A DNA stretch of 64,000 nt, taken from assembly GCA_029851945.1 (NCBI GenBank), contig JARKUZ010000088.1, positions 9,984 to 73,983 on the forward strand, written 5' to 3'. Shown one piece after another: positions 1 through 10,237 of this stretch. Each line of letters starts with the position of its first letter. Positions within the stretch are counted from its first letter, which is position 1. The position numbers and the translations under genes are program-made. Origin of the DNA: Terrisporobacter sp. (GTDB lineage: Bacteria; Bacillota_A; Clostridia; Peptostreptococcales; Peptostreptococcaceae). The notes below the pieces were generated by a model that worked only from the letters and a program-made list of their open reading frames with translations, was not told the DNA's origin and did not search any database.

Positions 1-1574
1 TACTCTAAATTTTTTATAAAATATAAATTAGATATTGTTATTCCACCATCTTTTGAGTACTTAGTTAAATTATCATCACCTTGAATAAAAGGAATATTTA
101 CTTCACTTAAAGCTTTTTTCAATAAATATTGGAAATATATAGTTTTACCATTTTTAAGTCTTTTTTTATTATATGGATATACTATAGCTATATCGCTATG
201 ATTTAGTCCCTTATTATTTATTAAGTATTCAATTTCCCATAATATAGCTTTTATTTGATCTTCTAGATCTTCTACTTTTATTATTTGGGCATTTATTCCT
301 TCATCAATAATATTATTTACTTCTTTATATATATCTCTATTAATATTCTCTCTTAATTTTCTTATATATTTATTTGCATTTTTACAAAATTGATTTGAAA
401 AATTTACAATACGCTTTCCTTCTCTTAAATTAGTATACAGTATAACTTTTTCATTAAAATCTATATAACTAAATGGTTCTTTAAATATATTTACGTTGTT
501 ATAAATATTTAGCGATTCACAGTAAAACATATTAAATATATACTTCTTTTCATATAGAAATTCTTGTATAAATTCTATATCTTTTTGTTCAAAACTTTCA
601 CTTTCATCTATAAATATACCTTTAAAAATTCTTTTATTTTTAATAACATTTTTCGCTTGCTTTATTAAATTATTAAAAGTTCTTTCATAGTCCTGTTTTA
701 GCATTGCATAGTCTAGTATTAAATTATATTTTTTAACTAATTTAAACACAAAAGAAGATATAGTATGAACTTCTAAGTTATTATTTTCTTTATATATTAA
801 CTTTATGGTTTCTCTCAATTGATTACATAGTTGCTTAGTATGTGTAAATATAATAAAGTTATGATGAGGATAAATACGTGCCAATTTGATTGCCCTAGAG
901 ACCATTAGAGAAGTTTTTCCACTGCCTGTAGGTCCTTCTATTAGAGCATTTCCGTAGTTAATTGAAATAACCTTTTCTAATTGTTCATATGTTAACATCG
1001 AAGCACTATAATTATAATCATCTTGAGAAAAAGTAATTTTTTTAAATTCTTTGTTTAGATGATATTGTCCATTAAGCTGATAATATTCAGGACATATATC
1101 TAAAATATATAGATTTAATTCAATGTGGTTATTTACTTCTCTAAGATAATCATCCAAATTATCATGATTTTCTATGATTTTTTCTAGTTTATTTTTATCA
1201 ATAATATTATTTTTCACAAAATCTTTGAATCCATAGTCATCTTCAATCTCTACATATGGCATAATAAATACATAGTTAAAGTTGATATTACTATGAAATT
1301 GAGCCATCTTAAGTTTAAGTAATTCATATTCTTCATTCATTACTTCAATTAATTCTTCATCTAGGATTGAAAATATTTCTTCACTTGTATCCATAAATTT
1401 GATAAAAAGTATTTTGTTATCTTTTATATATAATAGATCTGTATTTATTCCTCTAAATGGTGTTACTTTGGGTATTACATTAGTATTGTCAGATATTTTT
1501 TCATAAAAAATCTTCTCTACTTCTTTTACTTTTAATGCATCTAATTGTGAACTGATATTTATCTTTTGTCTCAA
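1..1574 (-). CDS. UvrD-like superfamily 1 helicase, 3' part outside window
   Basis: This reading frame of about 524 codons is open to the window edge, so the C-terminus is missing. I take a TTG start at 1574 because a strong AAAGGGGGAA ribosome site lies just upstream and there is no ATG between it and the preceding in-frame stop. SF1 motifs are visible: Walker A (EGPTGSGKTS, about residues 212-222), motif Ia (FTHTKQLCNQ), Walker B (FIDESES, about 320) and a motif IV-like stretch with LxxNxRxxxxI. The usual motif III (GDxxQ-IY) is replaced by YCESLNIYN. The roughly 200-residue N-terminal region is acidic and I do not assign it, though the order resembles NERD-type helicases. It is probably an ATP-dependent DNA translocase or helicase. 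Its biological role is unknown. It does not belong to the conserved recA-rny neighbourhood that I know, so it may be accessory. Confidence 0.75.
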   Translation of the reverse strand, partial: MRQKINISSQLDALKVKEVEKIFYEKISDNTNVIPKVTPFRGINTDLLYIKDNKILFIKFMDTSEEIFSILDEELIEVMNEEYELLKLKMAQFHSNINFNYVFIMPYVEIEDDYGFKDFVKNNIIDKNKLEKIIENHDNLDDYLREVNNHIELNLYILDICPEYYQLNGQYHLNKEFKKITFSQDDYNYSASMLTYEQLEKVISINYGNALIEGPTGSGKTSLMVSRAIKLARIYPHHNFIIFTHTKQLCNQLRETIKLIYKENNNLEVHTISSFVFKLVKKYNLILDYAMLKQDYERTFNNLIKQAKNVIKNKRIFKGIFIDESESFEQKDIEFIQEFLYEKKYIFNMFYCESLNIYNNVNIFKEPFSYIDFNEKVILYTNLREGKRIVNFSNQFCKNANKYIRKLRENINRDIYKEVNNIIDEGINAQIIKVEDLEDQIKAILWEIEYLINNKGLNHSDIAIVYPYNKKRLKNGKTIYFQYLLKKALSEVNIPFIQGDDNLTKYSKDGGITISNLYFIKNLE

Positions 1575-1690
1575 TTTGTATTCCCCCTTTATAGTAATTA
1601 TATCATCTAAACATAGATTTTACTATATTATCAAATATATACATTTTGTATAATTTTTTTACTATTACTTCTACACATAATAAATTATAT

Positions 1691-1719
1691 ATAAAAAAAG
1701 AGAGTATTTATACTCTCCT
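1691..1719 (-). terminator. Rho-independent terminator after rny
   Basis: A hairpin with arms GAGAGTA and TACTCTC lies seven bases after the rny stop. On the minus strand it is followed by a run of seven T. Confidence 0.85.
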
Positions 1720-1725
1720 TTTAAT

Positions 1726-3264
1726 CTATTTAGCATATTCAATTGCTCTTGTTTCTCTTATTATACTAACTTTTATTTGACCTGGATATTCAAGCTCGTC
1801 CTCAATTTGCTTAGTCATTTTTCTAGCTAATAAATGAAGTTCTTCATCATTTACACTATCAGGTTTAACCATTATCCTGATTTCTCTACCAGCTTGAATT
1901 GCATAAGATTTTTCTACACCTTCATAAGAATTAGCAATCTCTTCAAGTTTTTCTAATCTCTTAATGTAAGCTTCTAAAGTTTCTCTTCTTGCTCCTGGTC
2001 TTGCTGCAGATATTGCATCTGCTGCTGTAACTAATACAGCTTCAACTATTTGTGGTTCATAATCTCCATGATGAGTACTCATAGCATGTATAACATCTTT
2101 AGATTCTTTATATCTTCTAAGTAAATCCATACCTATATCAACATGAGTACCTTCCATTTCATGATCTACAGCTTTACCTATATCATGTAATAAACCTGCT
2201 CTTTTAGCTAACTTTATATCAGCTCCTATTTCAGCAGCCATTATTCCTGCTATATGAGCAACTTCTATTGAGTGTTTTAATACATTTTGACCATAACTAG
2301 TTCTATAGTTTAATCTTCCTAATAATTTAACTAATTCAGGATGTAATCCGTGTACACCAGTTTCGAAAGTTGCTTGTTCACCAAATTCTTTTATGATGTT
2401 TTCAACTTCTTTTCTTGATTTTTCAACCATTTCTTCTATTCTCGCTGGATGTATTCTTCCATCTGATATTAATTTTTCTAAAGCTATTCTTGCTACTTCT
2501 CTTCTAATAGGATCAAAACCTGATAAAATAACAGCTTCTGGAGTGTCATCAATTATAAGATCTATTCCTGTTAAGGTTTCTAACGTTCTTATATTTCTTC
2601 CCTCTCTACCTATTATTCTCCCCTTCATTTCATCATTAGGTAAATTAACTACTGTAACAGTAGTCTCTGCAACATGATCTGCTGCACATTTTTGGATAGC
2701 ATAGCCTATTATTTCTCTTGATCTTTTATCAGCTTCTTCTTTTGCTTGAGATTCAATATCTTTAATCATTATTGACATTTCATGTCTTACTTCTCTTTCT
2801 GCATTTGTAAGTATTATTTCTTTTGCTTTCTCAGAAGTAACCCCTGATATATCCTCAAGTTTTTCAAGCTGTTTTGTTTTAATTTCTTCTACTTCTTCTT
2901 CTTTTCTTTGTACTATTTTTAATTTTTCATTTAAACTTGATTCTTTATTCTCTAAGCTTTGTTGTTTTCTTTCAATAGCTTCTTCTTTTTGAAGAACCCT
3001 TCTTTCGTACTTTTGTACTTCATTACGTCTTTCTCTTTGCTCTTTTTCAGCATCAGTTCTCCATTTGTGTATCTCTTCTTTTGCTTCTAATAACTTTTCT
3101 TTTTTAATTGTTTCTGAGTCTTTATTTGCTTTATCTATTATATCATTGGCTAAAGCTTTTGCTTCACCAATTTTAGTTTCAGATATATTTTTTCTAACAA
3201 AATATCCAACTATAATACCAATAGCTAAACCAATTATTATGGCTATAATTTCTATGACATCCAC
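1726..3264 (-). CDS. rny: Ribonuclease Y
   Basis: Membrane-anchored endoribonuclease that starts mRNA decay in Firmicutes. The 512-residue product has the standard family length and order: one N-terminal membrane helix (about 5-23), a long charged coiled coil (about 25-190), a KH domain with [10 protein letters not shown] near residue 217, and an HD domain with the HD pair in LLHDIGK near residue 360, which binds the catalytic metal. The first possible codon is GTG at 3264, but the AAGGAGG ribosome site runs straight into that GTG, so the true initiation point is unsettled. There is no other ATG, GTG or TTG at normal spacing. A promoter-like site lies at 3435-3463 and a terminator follows the gene, so it looks monocistronic. 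Confidence 0.95.
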   Translation of the reverse strand: MDVIEIIAIIIGLAIGIIVGYFVRKNISETKIGEAKALANDIIDKANKDSETIKKEKLLEAKEEIHKWRTDAEKEQRERRNEVQKYERRVLQKEEAIERKQQSLENKESSLNEKLKIVQRKEEEVEEIKTKQLEKLEDISGVTSEKAKEIILTNAEREVRHEMSIMIKDIESQAKEEADKRSREIIGYAIQKCAADHVAETTVTVVNLPNDEMKGRIIGREGRNIRTLETLTGIDLIIDDTPEAVILSGFDPIRREVARIALEKLISDGRIHPARIEEMVEKSRKEVENIIKEFGEQATFETGVHGLHPELVKLLGRLNYRTSYGQNVLKHSIEVAHIAGIMAAEIGADIKLAKRAGLLHDIGKAVDHEMEGTHVDIGMDLLRRYKESKDVIHAMSTHHGDYEPQIVEAVLVTAADAISAARPGARRETLEAYIKRLEKLEEIANSYEGVEKSYAIQAGREIRIMVKPDSVNDEELHLLARKMTKQIEDELEYPGQIKVSIIRETRAIEYAK

Positions 3265-3434
3265 CTCCTTTGTTATAATCCCAAAATATCAATATTATTC
3301 TTTAACTTAATTTAAAATTATGACTATTATGACAATTAGTCTTAATTTTTAAAATATAATAAAGTTTCTTTATCTGTAATCTTGGAATACTTTAAATAAA
3401 ATCATCTTAATTTAAAATATCTTATCCTCATTTA

Positions 3435-3463
3435 ATTTTATAATTTTTTCTATTTCATGTCAA
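3435..3463 (-). promoter_or_regulatory. Sigma-A type promoter for rny
   Basis: TTGACA and TAAAAT are separated by 17 bases, reading toward rny, which leaves a leader of about 165 bases. Confidence 0.6.
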
Positions 3464-3511
3464 GTTTATAGGAGGGGTGTATGCATTTTTATTGTTCAAT
3501 TTTTCTATTTT

Positions 3512-4543
3512 TTATTCAATTTCATCATTTTCTTCTGAAACAACTACCTTATCAAGGTTATAGTGCTCTCTAACTTTTGCATTTATTTCATCTGTTAAGT
3601 CCATATTATCAGCTAAGAATTTCTTAACATTTTCTCTACCTTGTCCAAGTTTTATATCGTTGTAGGCATACCATGAACCAGATTTTTTAACTATATCTAC
3701 ATCGGCTGCTATATCTAATAAATCACCTATTTTAGATATACCTTCTCCATACATTATATCAAATTCTGCTTGTTTAAATGGAGGCGCAACTTTATTTTTA
3801 ACAACTTTAACTCTAGTTCTGTTACCTAGAACTTTATCCCCTTGCTTTATGCTGTCAATTCTTCTTACATCAAGTCTTACTGATGAGTAGAACTTAAGAG
3901 CACGTCCACCTGTTGTAGTTTCAGGATTCCCAAACATTATACCAACTTTCTCTCTTAATTGGTTTATAAATATGGCAACACAATTAGATTTCTTAATTGA
4001 ACCTGTTAATTTTCTTAAAGCTTGAGACATAAGTCTTGCTTGTAGACCAACATGAGAATCTCCCATTTCTCCTTCTATCTCAGCTTTTGGTACTAATGCT
4101 GCAACAGAGTCAACTACTATTATATCTATAGCACCAGATCTTATTAAAGCTTCTGTTATTTCTAAAGCTTGTTCCCCTGTATCTGGTTGAGATATTATTA
4201 AGTTATCTATATCAACACCTAAAGCCTTCGCATAAACTGGATCTAGAGCATGCTCTGCATCTATGAATGCTGCTATTCCACCATTTTTTTGAGCCTCAGC
4301 TACTGTGTGTAAAGCAACTGTTGTCTTACCTGAAGATTCTGGTCCGTATATTTCAACTATTCTACCTTTTGGAAGTCCCCCTATTCCAACAGCAATGTCA
4401 AGTCCTATAGAACCTGTAGATATTACATCTATTGCCATTGATGTCGCTTCCCCAAGTCTCATAACCGATCCTTTACCAAAATCTTTTTCTATCTTTCCTA
4501 AAGCCTGATTAAGAGCTTGTAACTTTTCTTTTTCTATACTCAT
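3512..4543 (-). CDS. recA: Recombinase RecA
   Basis: RecA forms ATP-dependent filaments on single-stranded DNA for recombinational repair and triggers LexA self-cleavage. The 343-residue length is typical. Walker A is GPESSGKT at residues 67-74. The DNA-binding loop region [17 protein letters not shown] and the acidic C-terminus (SEENDEIE) are both present. The ATG at 4543 has a GAAAGGATG ribosome site. The gene has its own consensus promoter and a candidate SOS operator, so damage induction is likely. No clear terminator was seen after it. Confidence 0.97.
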   Translation of the reverse strand: MSIEKEKLQALNQALGKIEKDFGKGSVMRLGEATSMAIDVISTGSIGLDIAVGIGGLPKGRIVEIYGPESSGKTTVALHTVAEAQKNGGIAAFIDAEHALDPVYAKALGVDIDNLIISQPDTGEQALEITEALIRSGAIDIIVVDSVAALVPKAEIEGEMGDSHVGLQARLMSQALRKLTGSIKKSNCVAIFINQLREKVGIMFGNPETTTGGRALKFYSSVRLDVRRIDSIKQGDKVLGNRTRVKVVKNKVAPPFKQAEFDIMYGEGISKIGDLLDIAADVDIVKKSGSWYAYNDIKLGQGRENVKKFLADNMDLTDEINAKVREHYNLDKVVVSEENDEIE

Positions 4544-4568
4544 GTTATTTCATCCTTTCTCTAAAAAC

Positions 4569-4580
4569 AAACACCTGTTC
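4569..4580 (-). promoter_or_regulatory. Candidate LexA (SOS) box before recA
   Basis: GAAC-AGGT-GTTT matches the GAAC-N4-GTTY form of Firmicute LexA sites. It lies just downstream of the -10 element, where bound LexA would block transcription. LexA itself is not in the window. Confidence 0.6.
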
Positions 4581-4593
4581 TATTTACTATATT

Positions 4594-4622
4594 ATTATAT
4601 CCTATAAAACTTTTATCGTCAA
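4594..4622 (-). promoter_or_regulatory. Promoter for recA
   Basis: TTGACG and TATAAT are separated by exactly 17 bases, which is close to the sigma-A consensus. The predicted transcription start is about 40 bases before the recA ATG. Confidence 0.8.
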
Positions 4623-4752
4623 TTGAAAATACCCTTATTTATAAAAACCCATAAAATTATTAAAAATAAAGACTTATACTTATATTTATAAACTTTTATT
4701 AATTCTTTTATACGATTTTCTTTATTTTTGTATTAATAAATTTATAAGTAAT

Positions 4753-4792
4753 AAAAATCCCCCCTAGAATTAAATTCAAGGGGGGATTTTTT
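4753..4792 (-). terminator. Terminator after pgsA
   Basis: An arm of six C and an arm of six G, extended by AT pairs, form a strong hairpin just after the pgsA stop, followed on the minus strand by a T-rich run. It is nearly symmetrical and could act in both directions. Confidence 0.9.
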
Positions 4793-4794
4793 AA

Positions 4795-5337
4795 TTATTT
4801 ACTATTCATAAATAAGTCTCTGTTTTTATATAAATAGTCTATTCCTGAATATAAAGTAAAGAGTGTTGCTATTAAAATAAATATACTTCCTATATTTATT
4901 AATAATATATTATTAAAGTTTTCACCAATTAATAAGATTATTATAGCCAACATTTGACTTATTGTTTTTATTTTACCACCACCACTGGCAGCTATAACTT
5001 TTCCATCAGCCGCAGCAATAGCTCTCAAAATACTAACAGTAAGCTCTCTAGATACTATTATTATAACCATCCACCCAGCAACTAAATTAGATTCTATCAT
5101 GCATATAAGTGCTGATATTACTAATAATTTATCTGCTAGAGGATCCATAAATTTTCCGAAGTCTGTTACTAGATTATTTTTTCTAGCAATATGACCATCT
5201 AGTGCATCTGTTATTGATGCTATCACAAATATTAAACAAGCTATTAAGTAATGATTTTGTATGTTAGACATCATTACTAATATAAATACCGGTATTAACA
5301 AAATTCTAAGTAGTGTTAATTTATTTGGTAAATTCAT
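4795..5337 (-). CDS. pgsA: CDP-diacylglycerol-glycerol-3-phosphate 3-phosphatidyltransferase
   Basis: Integral membrane enzyme that makes phosphatidylglycerol phosphate from CDP-diacylglycerol and glycerol-3-phosphate. The CDP-alcohol phosphotransferase signature is complete: D44, D47-G48, A51-R52, G61, D65 and D69. Several hydrophobic helices follow. The length of 180 residues is usual for the family. Its start overlaps the rimO 3' end by 17 bases, so it is translationally coupled at the end of the ftsK-mnmH-rimO-pgsA run, which ends at a strong terminator. Confidence 0.93.
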   Translation of the reverse strand: MNLPNKLTLLRILLIPVFILVMMSNIQNHYLIACLIFVIASITDALDGHIARKNNLVTDFGKFMDPLADKLLVISALICMIESNLVAGWMVIIIVSRELTVSILRAIAAADGKVIAASGGGKIKTISQMLAIIILLIGENFNNILLINIGSIFILIATLFTLYSGIDYLYKNRDLFMNSK

Positions 5338-6658
5338 CTTGTATATCCCCCATTAAATCATACTCTAGGGCTTTATCAATTTTTACGTTTACAAAATCTC
5401 CTGGTTCTAGCCCTGTATGTGATTTTACATATACTATACTATCAATTTCTTCTGCATCATATTGAGTTCTTCCAATATAAACATTATCTTCAATTTGTTC
5501 TTCTATTAATACTTCATAGATATTTCCTACTTTATTTTGGTTTATATCTTCAGAAATACCTTGTTGTACCATCATTAGAATATCTCTCCTTTCTGCCTTA
5601 ACCTCTTCTTCAATATGATTAGGTAATTTATCAGCAGCAGTACCTTCTTCTCTTGAATAAGTAAATGCTCCAAGTTTATCAAACTTAACTTCTTTAACAA
5701 ATTCCACAAGTTGTTCGAAATCATTTTCGTCTTCTCCCGGGAATCCAGTTATTATAGTAGTTCTAAGTGTAGCATCTGGTATATTTTTTCTAATCATTTC
5801 TATTTTAGATAAAATATCTTCTTTAGTCGTTTTTCTGTTCATTAATTTTAATATTTTATTACTTGCATGTTGTATTGGCATATCAAAGTAATTACAAATA
5901 TTATCATGCCTTTTTATAACATCTACTAACTCCTCAGTTATTGACTCTGGGTATGAGTACATTATTCTTATCCATTTTAGTCCTTCAATTCCTGCTAATT
6001 GTTCTAATAATTCTGGTAAAACAGGCTTTCCATATATATCAGAACCATACATTGTACTATCTTGAGCTATAACTACAAGTTCCTTAACACCACTTTGTGC
6101 TAAGTTTTTAGCTTCAGATATTATATCTTCCATCTTTCTACTTCTTTGTTTACCTCTTAACTTAGGTATTATACAATAAGTACAATGTTTATCGCATCCT
6201 TCACTTATTTTTAAGTATGCCATATAACTTGGTGTAGAAACATATCTTGGAAGATCTTCATTGTATACAAACTCTATATCATTTAAACTTACAATTTGCT
6301 TTTCTTTTTGTAATCCTTCTAATATTTCATCTATATTTTGGTAACTTCCTGTACCTACTATAGCATCAATCTCAGGAATTTCTTCTTTTAATTCATCTGA
6401 ATATCTTTGAGCTAAACAACCAGTAACAATAAGTAATTTTAAATTACCAGTTTCCTTAAGATTTGCAAACTCAATTATTGTATCTATAGATTCTTGTTTT
6501 GCTGATTCTATAAATCCACATGTATTTACTAAAATTACATCTGCTTCCTCAAAATCCCCTGTTAATTTGTATCCCTTTTTATTTAATATACCCATCATTA
6601 TTTCTGCATCAACCAGGTTTTTAGAACAACCTAATGATTCAAGTGCTATTTTTAACAT
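5321..6658 (-). CDS. rimO: Ribosomal protein S12 methylthiotransferase
   Basis: Radical-SAM enzyme that adds a methylthio group to an aspartate of ribosomal protein S12. The N-terminal UPF0004 domain has its three cluster cysteines at C11, C47 and C81. The radical-SAM CxxxCxxC is C155, C159, C162, and a C-terminal TRAM-like region is present. The motif LGCSKNLVDAE favours RimO over MiaB. The length of 445 residues is typical. The start overlaps the mnmH stop by 7 bases and the end overlaps pgsA. The enzyme depends on Fe-S clusters, and an Isc set is encoded at 49-51.6 kb. Confidence 0.95.
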   Translation of the reverse strand: MLKIALESLGCSKNLVDAEIMMGILNKKGYKLTGDFEEADVILVNTCGFIESAKQESIDTIIEFANLKETGNLKLLIVTGCLAQRYSDELKEEIPEIDAIVGTGSYQNIDEILEGLQKEKQIVSLNDIEFVYNEDLPRYVSTPSYMAYLKISEGCDKHCTYCIIPKLRGKQRSRKMEDIISEAKNLAQSGVKELVVIAQDSTMYGSDIYGKPVLPELLEQLAGIEGLKWIRIMYSYPESITEELVDVIKRHDNICNYFDMPIQHASNKILKLMNRKTTKEDILSKIEMIRKNIPDATLRTTIITGFPGEDENDFEQLVEFVKEVKFDKLGAFTYSREEGTAADKLPNHIEEEVKAERRDILMMVQQGISEDINQNKVGNIYEVLIEEQIEDNVYIGRTQYDAEEIDSIVYVKSHTGLEPGDFVNVKIDKALEYDLMGDIQDEFTK

Positions 6659-7710
6659 TGTTTAACTCCTTCCACCGCTGCCTTATGAAAACTCATCAAT
6701 TCTTCTAATGTCTCATTAATCTCTTTAAAGTCTATTATTTTATCATATTTATATTGTTTTATAGAGTGCATATATAAAGGGTCATAATATGAAATTAAGT
6801 AGTTTTCTACAAGCTCCTCATATTTGCATTTTTCTAATAAATCCAAATATTCATCAACTAGTTTATTACCCAGTCTTTTTCTAAATGTATTTATACACTT
6901 TTTAAGTTCTTCAATATTTAGTTCATCTCTTTCATAAATATATTCTTTGCAAAGTCTTTTTACTCTTTGATTTATATCACATTCCACGAGAATATGGTAT
7001 CCATCCCTTATTATACCGTCGTATATATCATTTGGAACCAATACAGTACCCACTCTTTTACTTTCACTTTCTATAAATAAAAAGTCTGTTTTTGAGAAAT
7101 ATAGTGATTCAAAAATTCTAGTTTCAAAAGTTTTTTGTGATGGTGGTTTATCATCATAAGTAATAAATCCAAAAACTGAACCAGTATTTCTTGCCATTTG
7201 CTCTAAATCAACTATATCTATATTATTTTTTTTAAGTTCTACTAATAATTCTGTCTTTCCAACTCCAGTAAGTCCATGAAGTACTATAAATTGTTTTTCA
7301 TTCATTATATTACTTAGATAATCTAATACATAATTTCTATAAGATTTATATCCACCTTCAAGTTTATATAAGTCTATTCCTATAGAACTTAACATATTAG
7401 CTACACTACTACTTCTCATACCACCTCTAGCACAATATATAATTATATGCTCGTAATTCAATGATAATTCTTTTACTATCTTATACATATCTTTTAATTT
7501 AGGCGATACAAAATCAAAACCTTTATCTATAGCTTCATGTTTACCTTCTTTTTTATAAATAGTACCAATTTCATGATACTCATCATTATCAAATAAAGGT
7601 AAATTATAAGCATTTAATATATGATCATCTATATACTCTTTTTCTGTTCTAACATCTATAAAAATTGTTTTTTCAAGTTTTAATGCATCTTCTATTTTTA
7701 TTGTTTTCAA
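6652..7710 (-). CDS. mnmH: tRNA 2-selenouridine synthase
   Basis: This enzyme replaces sulfur by selenium in the 2-thiouridine at the tRNA wobble position, using selenophosphate. It has an N-terminal rhodanese domain with the catalytic cysteine C93 in YCARGGMRS, followed by a P-loop domain (GLTGVGKT, residues 146-153). The 352-residue length fits the SelU/YbbB family. The start is TTG at 7710, with an AAGGTGA ribosome site inside the last codons of ftsK. Its product acts after MnmA, which makes the 2-thiouridine and is encoded at 48.2 kb. A selenophosphate synthetase must exist elsewhere if it works; none is in the window. Confidence 0.9.
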   Translation of the reverse strand: MKTIKIEDALKLEKTIFIDVRTEKEYIDDHILNAYNLPLFDNDEYHEIGTIYKKEGKHEAIDKGFDFVSPKLKDMYKIVKELSLNYEHIIIYCARGGMRSSSVANMLSSIGIDLYKLEGGYKSYRNYVLDYLSNIMNEKQFIVLHGLTGVGKTELLVELKKNNIDIVDLEQMARNTGSVFGFITYDDKPPSQKTFETRIFESLYFSKTDFLFIESESKRVGTVLVPNDIYDGIIRDGYHILVECDINQRVKRLCKEYIYERDELNIEELKKCINTFRKRLGNKLVDEYLDLLEKCKYEELVENYLISYYDPLYMHSIKQYKYDKIIDFKEINETLEELMSFHKAAVEGVKQC

Positions 7711-7713
7711 GTT

Positions 7714-10122
7714 TTATTCACCTTCTAAATTTGTCAATTCTTCCATAGTTATTAATACTTTTCTAGGTTTGCTTCCTTCACTAGGACCAACTATTCCTCT
7801 TTCTTCCATAGCATCTATTAACCTAGCTGCTCTATTAAATCCTATTTTATACTTTCTTTGTAACATAGAAGATGATCCCTGTCCACTTTGTACTACAAAT
7901 GCTATAGCATCTTCTAAAAATTCATCTACATCATTGTTTTTAATATTAGTCGCTTTTGAAATAGTTTGTATTATTTCTTCCTCATATTTAATTTCTTCTT
8001 TTACTTGGCTTTTTACAAAATTTATAACTTTATCAGAATCACCTTCTGAAATATATGCTCCTTGTAATCTAACTGGCTTAGCAGCTCCTAAAGGATAGAA
8101 TAACATATCACCTTTACCAAGAAGTTTTTCAGCTCCACCCATATCTAATATTGTTCTAGAATCTGTTTGAGATGAAACTGCAAAGGCAATTCTTGAAGGA
8201 ATATTTGCCTTTATTACTCCTGTAATTACATCAACAGAAGGTCTTTGTGTTGCAATAATTAAATGCATACCTGCTGCTCTTGCCATTTGTGCTAATCTGC
8301 ATATATAATCTTCTACCTCATTTGCACATGCCATCATTAAGTCAGCAAGCTCATCTATTATTATTACTATTTTACAAAGTTTAGTTTCACTTTTTTCATT
8401 ATAGCTTGTTATATCTTTTACTCCAAGCTCAGCAAATAGCTTATATCTCTTATTCATTTCTCCTACTGCCCAATTTAAAGCATTTGATGCTTTTTTAGGA
8501 TCAGTTACTACTGGAGATAATAAGTGAGGTATTCCGTTATAGTGAGCCAATTCAACAACTTTAGGATCTATAAGTAATAATTTTACTTCTTGTGGACTAG
8601 CTTTGAATAATACACTATTTATTATTGTATTTATACAAACACTTTTCCCTGAACCTGTAGCCCCTGCAACAAGTAAATGAGGCATTTTACCAATATCAGC
8701 TACAACAGGATTTCCACTAATATCTTTTCCAAGTCCAATAGATAATGATGAAGAATTATCCTTAAATTCTTTACTTCCAAGTACATCCCTAAGACTGACA
8801 ACTTGTGGTTCATCATTTGGAACTTCTATTCCTATTGCGCTCTTTCCTGGTATAGGTGCTTCTATTCTTATGCTTTTTGCTGCTAGACTAAGAGCTATAT
8901 CATCAGATAAATTCACAATTCTACTTACCTTTACTCCTGGGTTTGGTTGAACCTCATACCTAGTAATTGTAGGGCCCAAAGTTACTTGACCCATTTTAGT
9001 ATCTACACCAAAATTAGATAATGTTTTAATTAATAATGAGGCATTTTCTAAAGCCTTTCTTTTATCATTTTCATTACCTTTATTTCCTATTTTAGTCAGT
9101 AAATCTAAGCTAGGCTTTTGATAATTATCAAAAGTATATTGATTATTAATTTCTAATTCAGTGGTTCTATCTAATGTAATTTCAGAAGTTTTATCCATAT
9201 TCACATTAGTTCTACCTACATTTGGATTTGTATTTTGAAGATCTTTAAGTACATCTAGTTCTGGCATAGTACTTGTACCTTCAAGTATTTCTAAATAATC
9301 ATCATCACTTTTGTTAAATCCTACTATTTTTATAGTTTTATCTTCATCTTCTACATTTGCCTCTATGTTTGCATTAGATAAATCTTCTTTATTTTCATTT
9401 TTATGAAGAATATTTTTAAAGAATCCTTTTTTATTATTACCTATTTGAGTCGCTTCATCAACTTCCTCAGTTACTAAATTGATTGCAGATTCCTTTAAAT
9501 TTGACATTTTATACTTCATATCAACATTACCATTTTTTAAGCTATTAGATTTTGCTTGTATACCTAAAATCAATTCCTTCAAAGAAATATTAAATGTATA
9601 CATAATTGTAATAAATAATACGAATAGTGAAATTAACCATCCACCAGTTAATCCAAATACTGATTTAATGAAATATGTTATGGTAGATGTAACAAGTCCA
9701 CAACCACTTCCGTCAATCCCCATTTGCATAACATCTCTATACATATTTGCTTTTAGGGGATTTTCTACTGGAATTCTTCTTGCATTTATTAATCCATAAA
9801 ATATAAATAAAAATAATATAAATATGTAACCAGCTTTACTTCTTTTCATTCTATAAACATATTCATTTCTTTCAAAAAATCCAAGAATACCTATTATAAT
9901 TATTATAACTGGAATAATTATGGCAAGAGCTCCAAATAATCCTTTAAAAGTGTCTTGTATAAATTGTCCTATAAGGCCCATTGAATTTGAATTTAAACTA
10001 TATAATAAAAATATACCTATGAATATTGTAACTAAATTAGAATACTCTCCAGAGATAATCATACTCTCTTTATTTTTTTTGTATTTTTTACTATTAGAGC
10101 CTTTACTTTTTTTCTTAGCCAC
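7714..10122 (-). CDS. ftsK: DNA translocase FtsK/SpoIIIE
   Basis: Membrane-anchored hexameric motor that pumps DNA through the division or sporulation septum. Four hydrophobic segments occupy the first 180 residues, followed by an acidic linker, an alpha domain, a RecA-like motor with Walker A GATGSGKS (about 487-494) and DELADL Walker B, and a C-terminal winged-helix gamma domain ([19 protein letters not shown]) that reads polarity sequences. I place the start at GTG 10122 (802 aa): an upstream GTG at 10131 lies inside the AAGAGGTGA ribosome site, while 10122 has normal spacing. Sequence alone does not separate FtsK from SpoIIIE. The tepA neighbour matches the Bacillus spoIIIE locus. Confidence 0.93.
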   Translation of the reverse strand: MAKKKSKGSNSKKYKKNKESMIISGEYSNLVTIFIGIFLLYSLNSNSMGLIGQFIQDTFKGLFGALAIIIPVIIIIIGILGFFERNEYVYRMKRSKAGYIFILFLFIFYGLINARRIPVENPLKANMYRDVMQMGIDGSGCGLVTSTITYFIKSVFGLTGGWLISLFVLFITIMYTFNISLKELILGIQAKSNSLKNGNVDMKYKMSNLKESAINLVTEEVDEATQIGNNKKGFFKNILHKNENKEDLSNANIEANVEDEDKTIKIVGFNKSDDDYLEILEGTSTMPELDVLKDLQNTNPNVGRTNVNMDKTSEITLDRTTELEINNQYTFDNYQKPSLDLLTKIGNKGNENDKRKALENASLLIKTLSNFGVDTKMGQVTLGPTITRYEVQPNPGVKVSRIVNLSDDIALSLAAKSIRIEAPIPGKSAIGIEVPNDEPQVVSLRDVLGSKEFKDNSSSLSIGLGKDISGNPVVADIGKMPHLLVAGATGSGKSVCINTIINSVLFKASPQEVKLLLIDPKVVELAHYNGIPHLLSPVVTDPKKASNALNWAVGEMNKRYKLFAELGVKDITSYNEKSETKLCKIVIIIDELADLMMACANEVEDYICRLAQMARAAGMHLIIATQRPSVDVITGVIKANIPSRIAFAVSSQTDSRTILDMGGAEKLLGKGDMLFYPLGAAKPVRLQGAYISEGDSDKVINFVKSQVKEEIKYEEEIIQTISKATNIKNNDVDEFLEDAIAFVVQSGQGSSSMLQRKYKIGFNRAARLIDAMEERGIVGPSEGSKPRKVLITMEELTNLEGE

Positions 10123-10165
10123 CAATCTCACCTCTTATTTCTTATACCTTTTCAATTCAAATTAA

Positions 10166-10192
10166 AAGTGTTAATGGATTACATTAACACTT
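10166..10192 (-). terminator. Hairpin between tepA and ftsK
   Basis: An 11-bp perfect stem (AAGTGTTAATG and its complement) with a five-base loop. The T run after it on the minus strand is broken, so termination may be partial and ftsK may be read through. Confidence 0.6.
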
Positions 10193-10237
10193 AATTATTA
10201 AAACATTATATCACATTTTACTAATTTTAAACAAATC

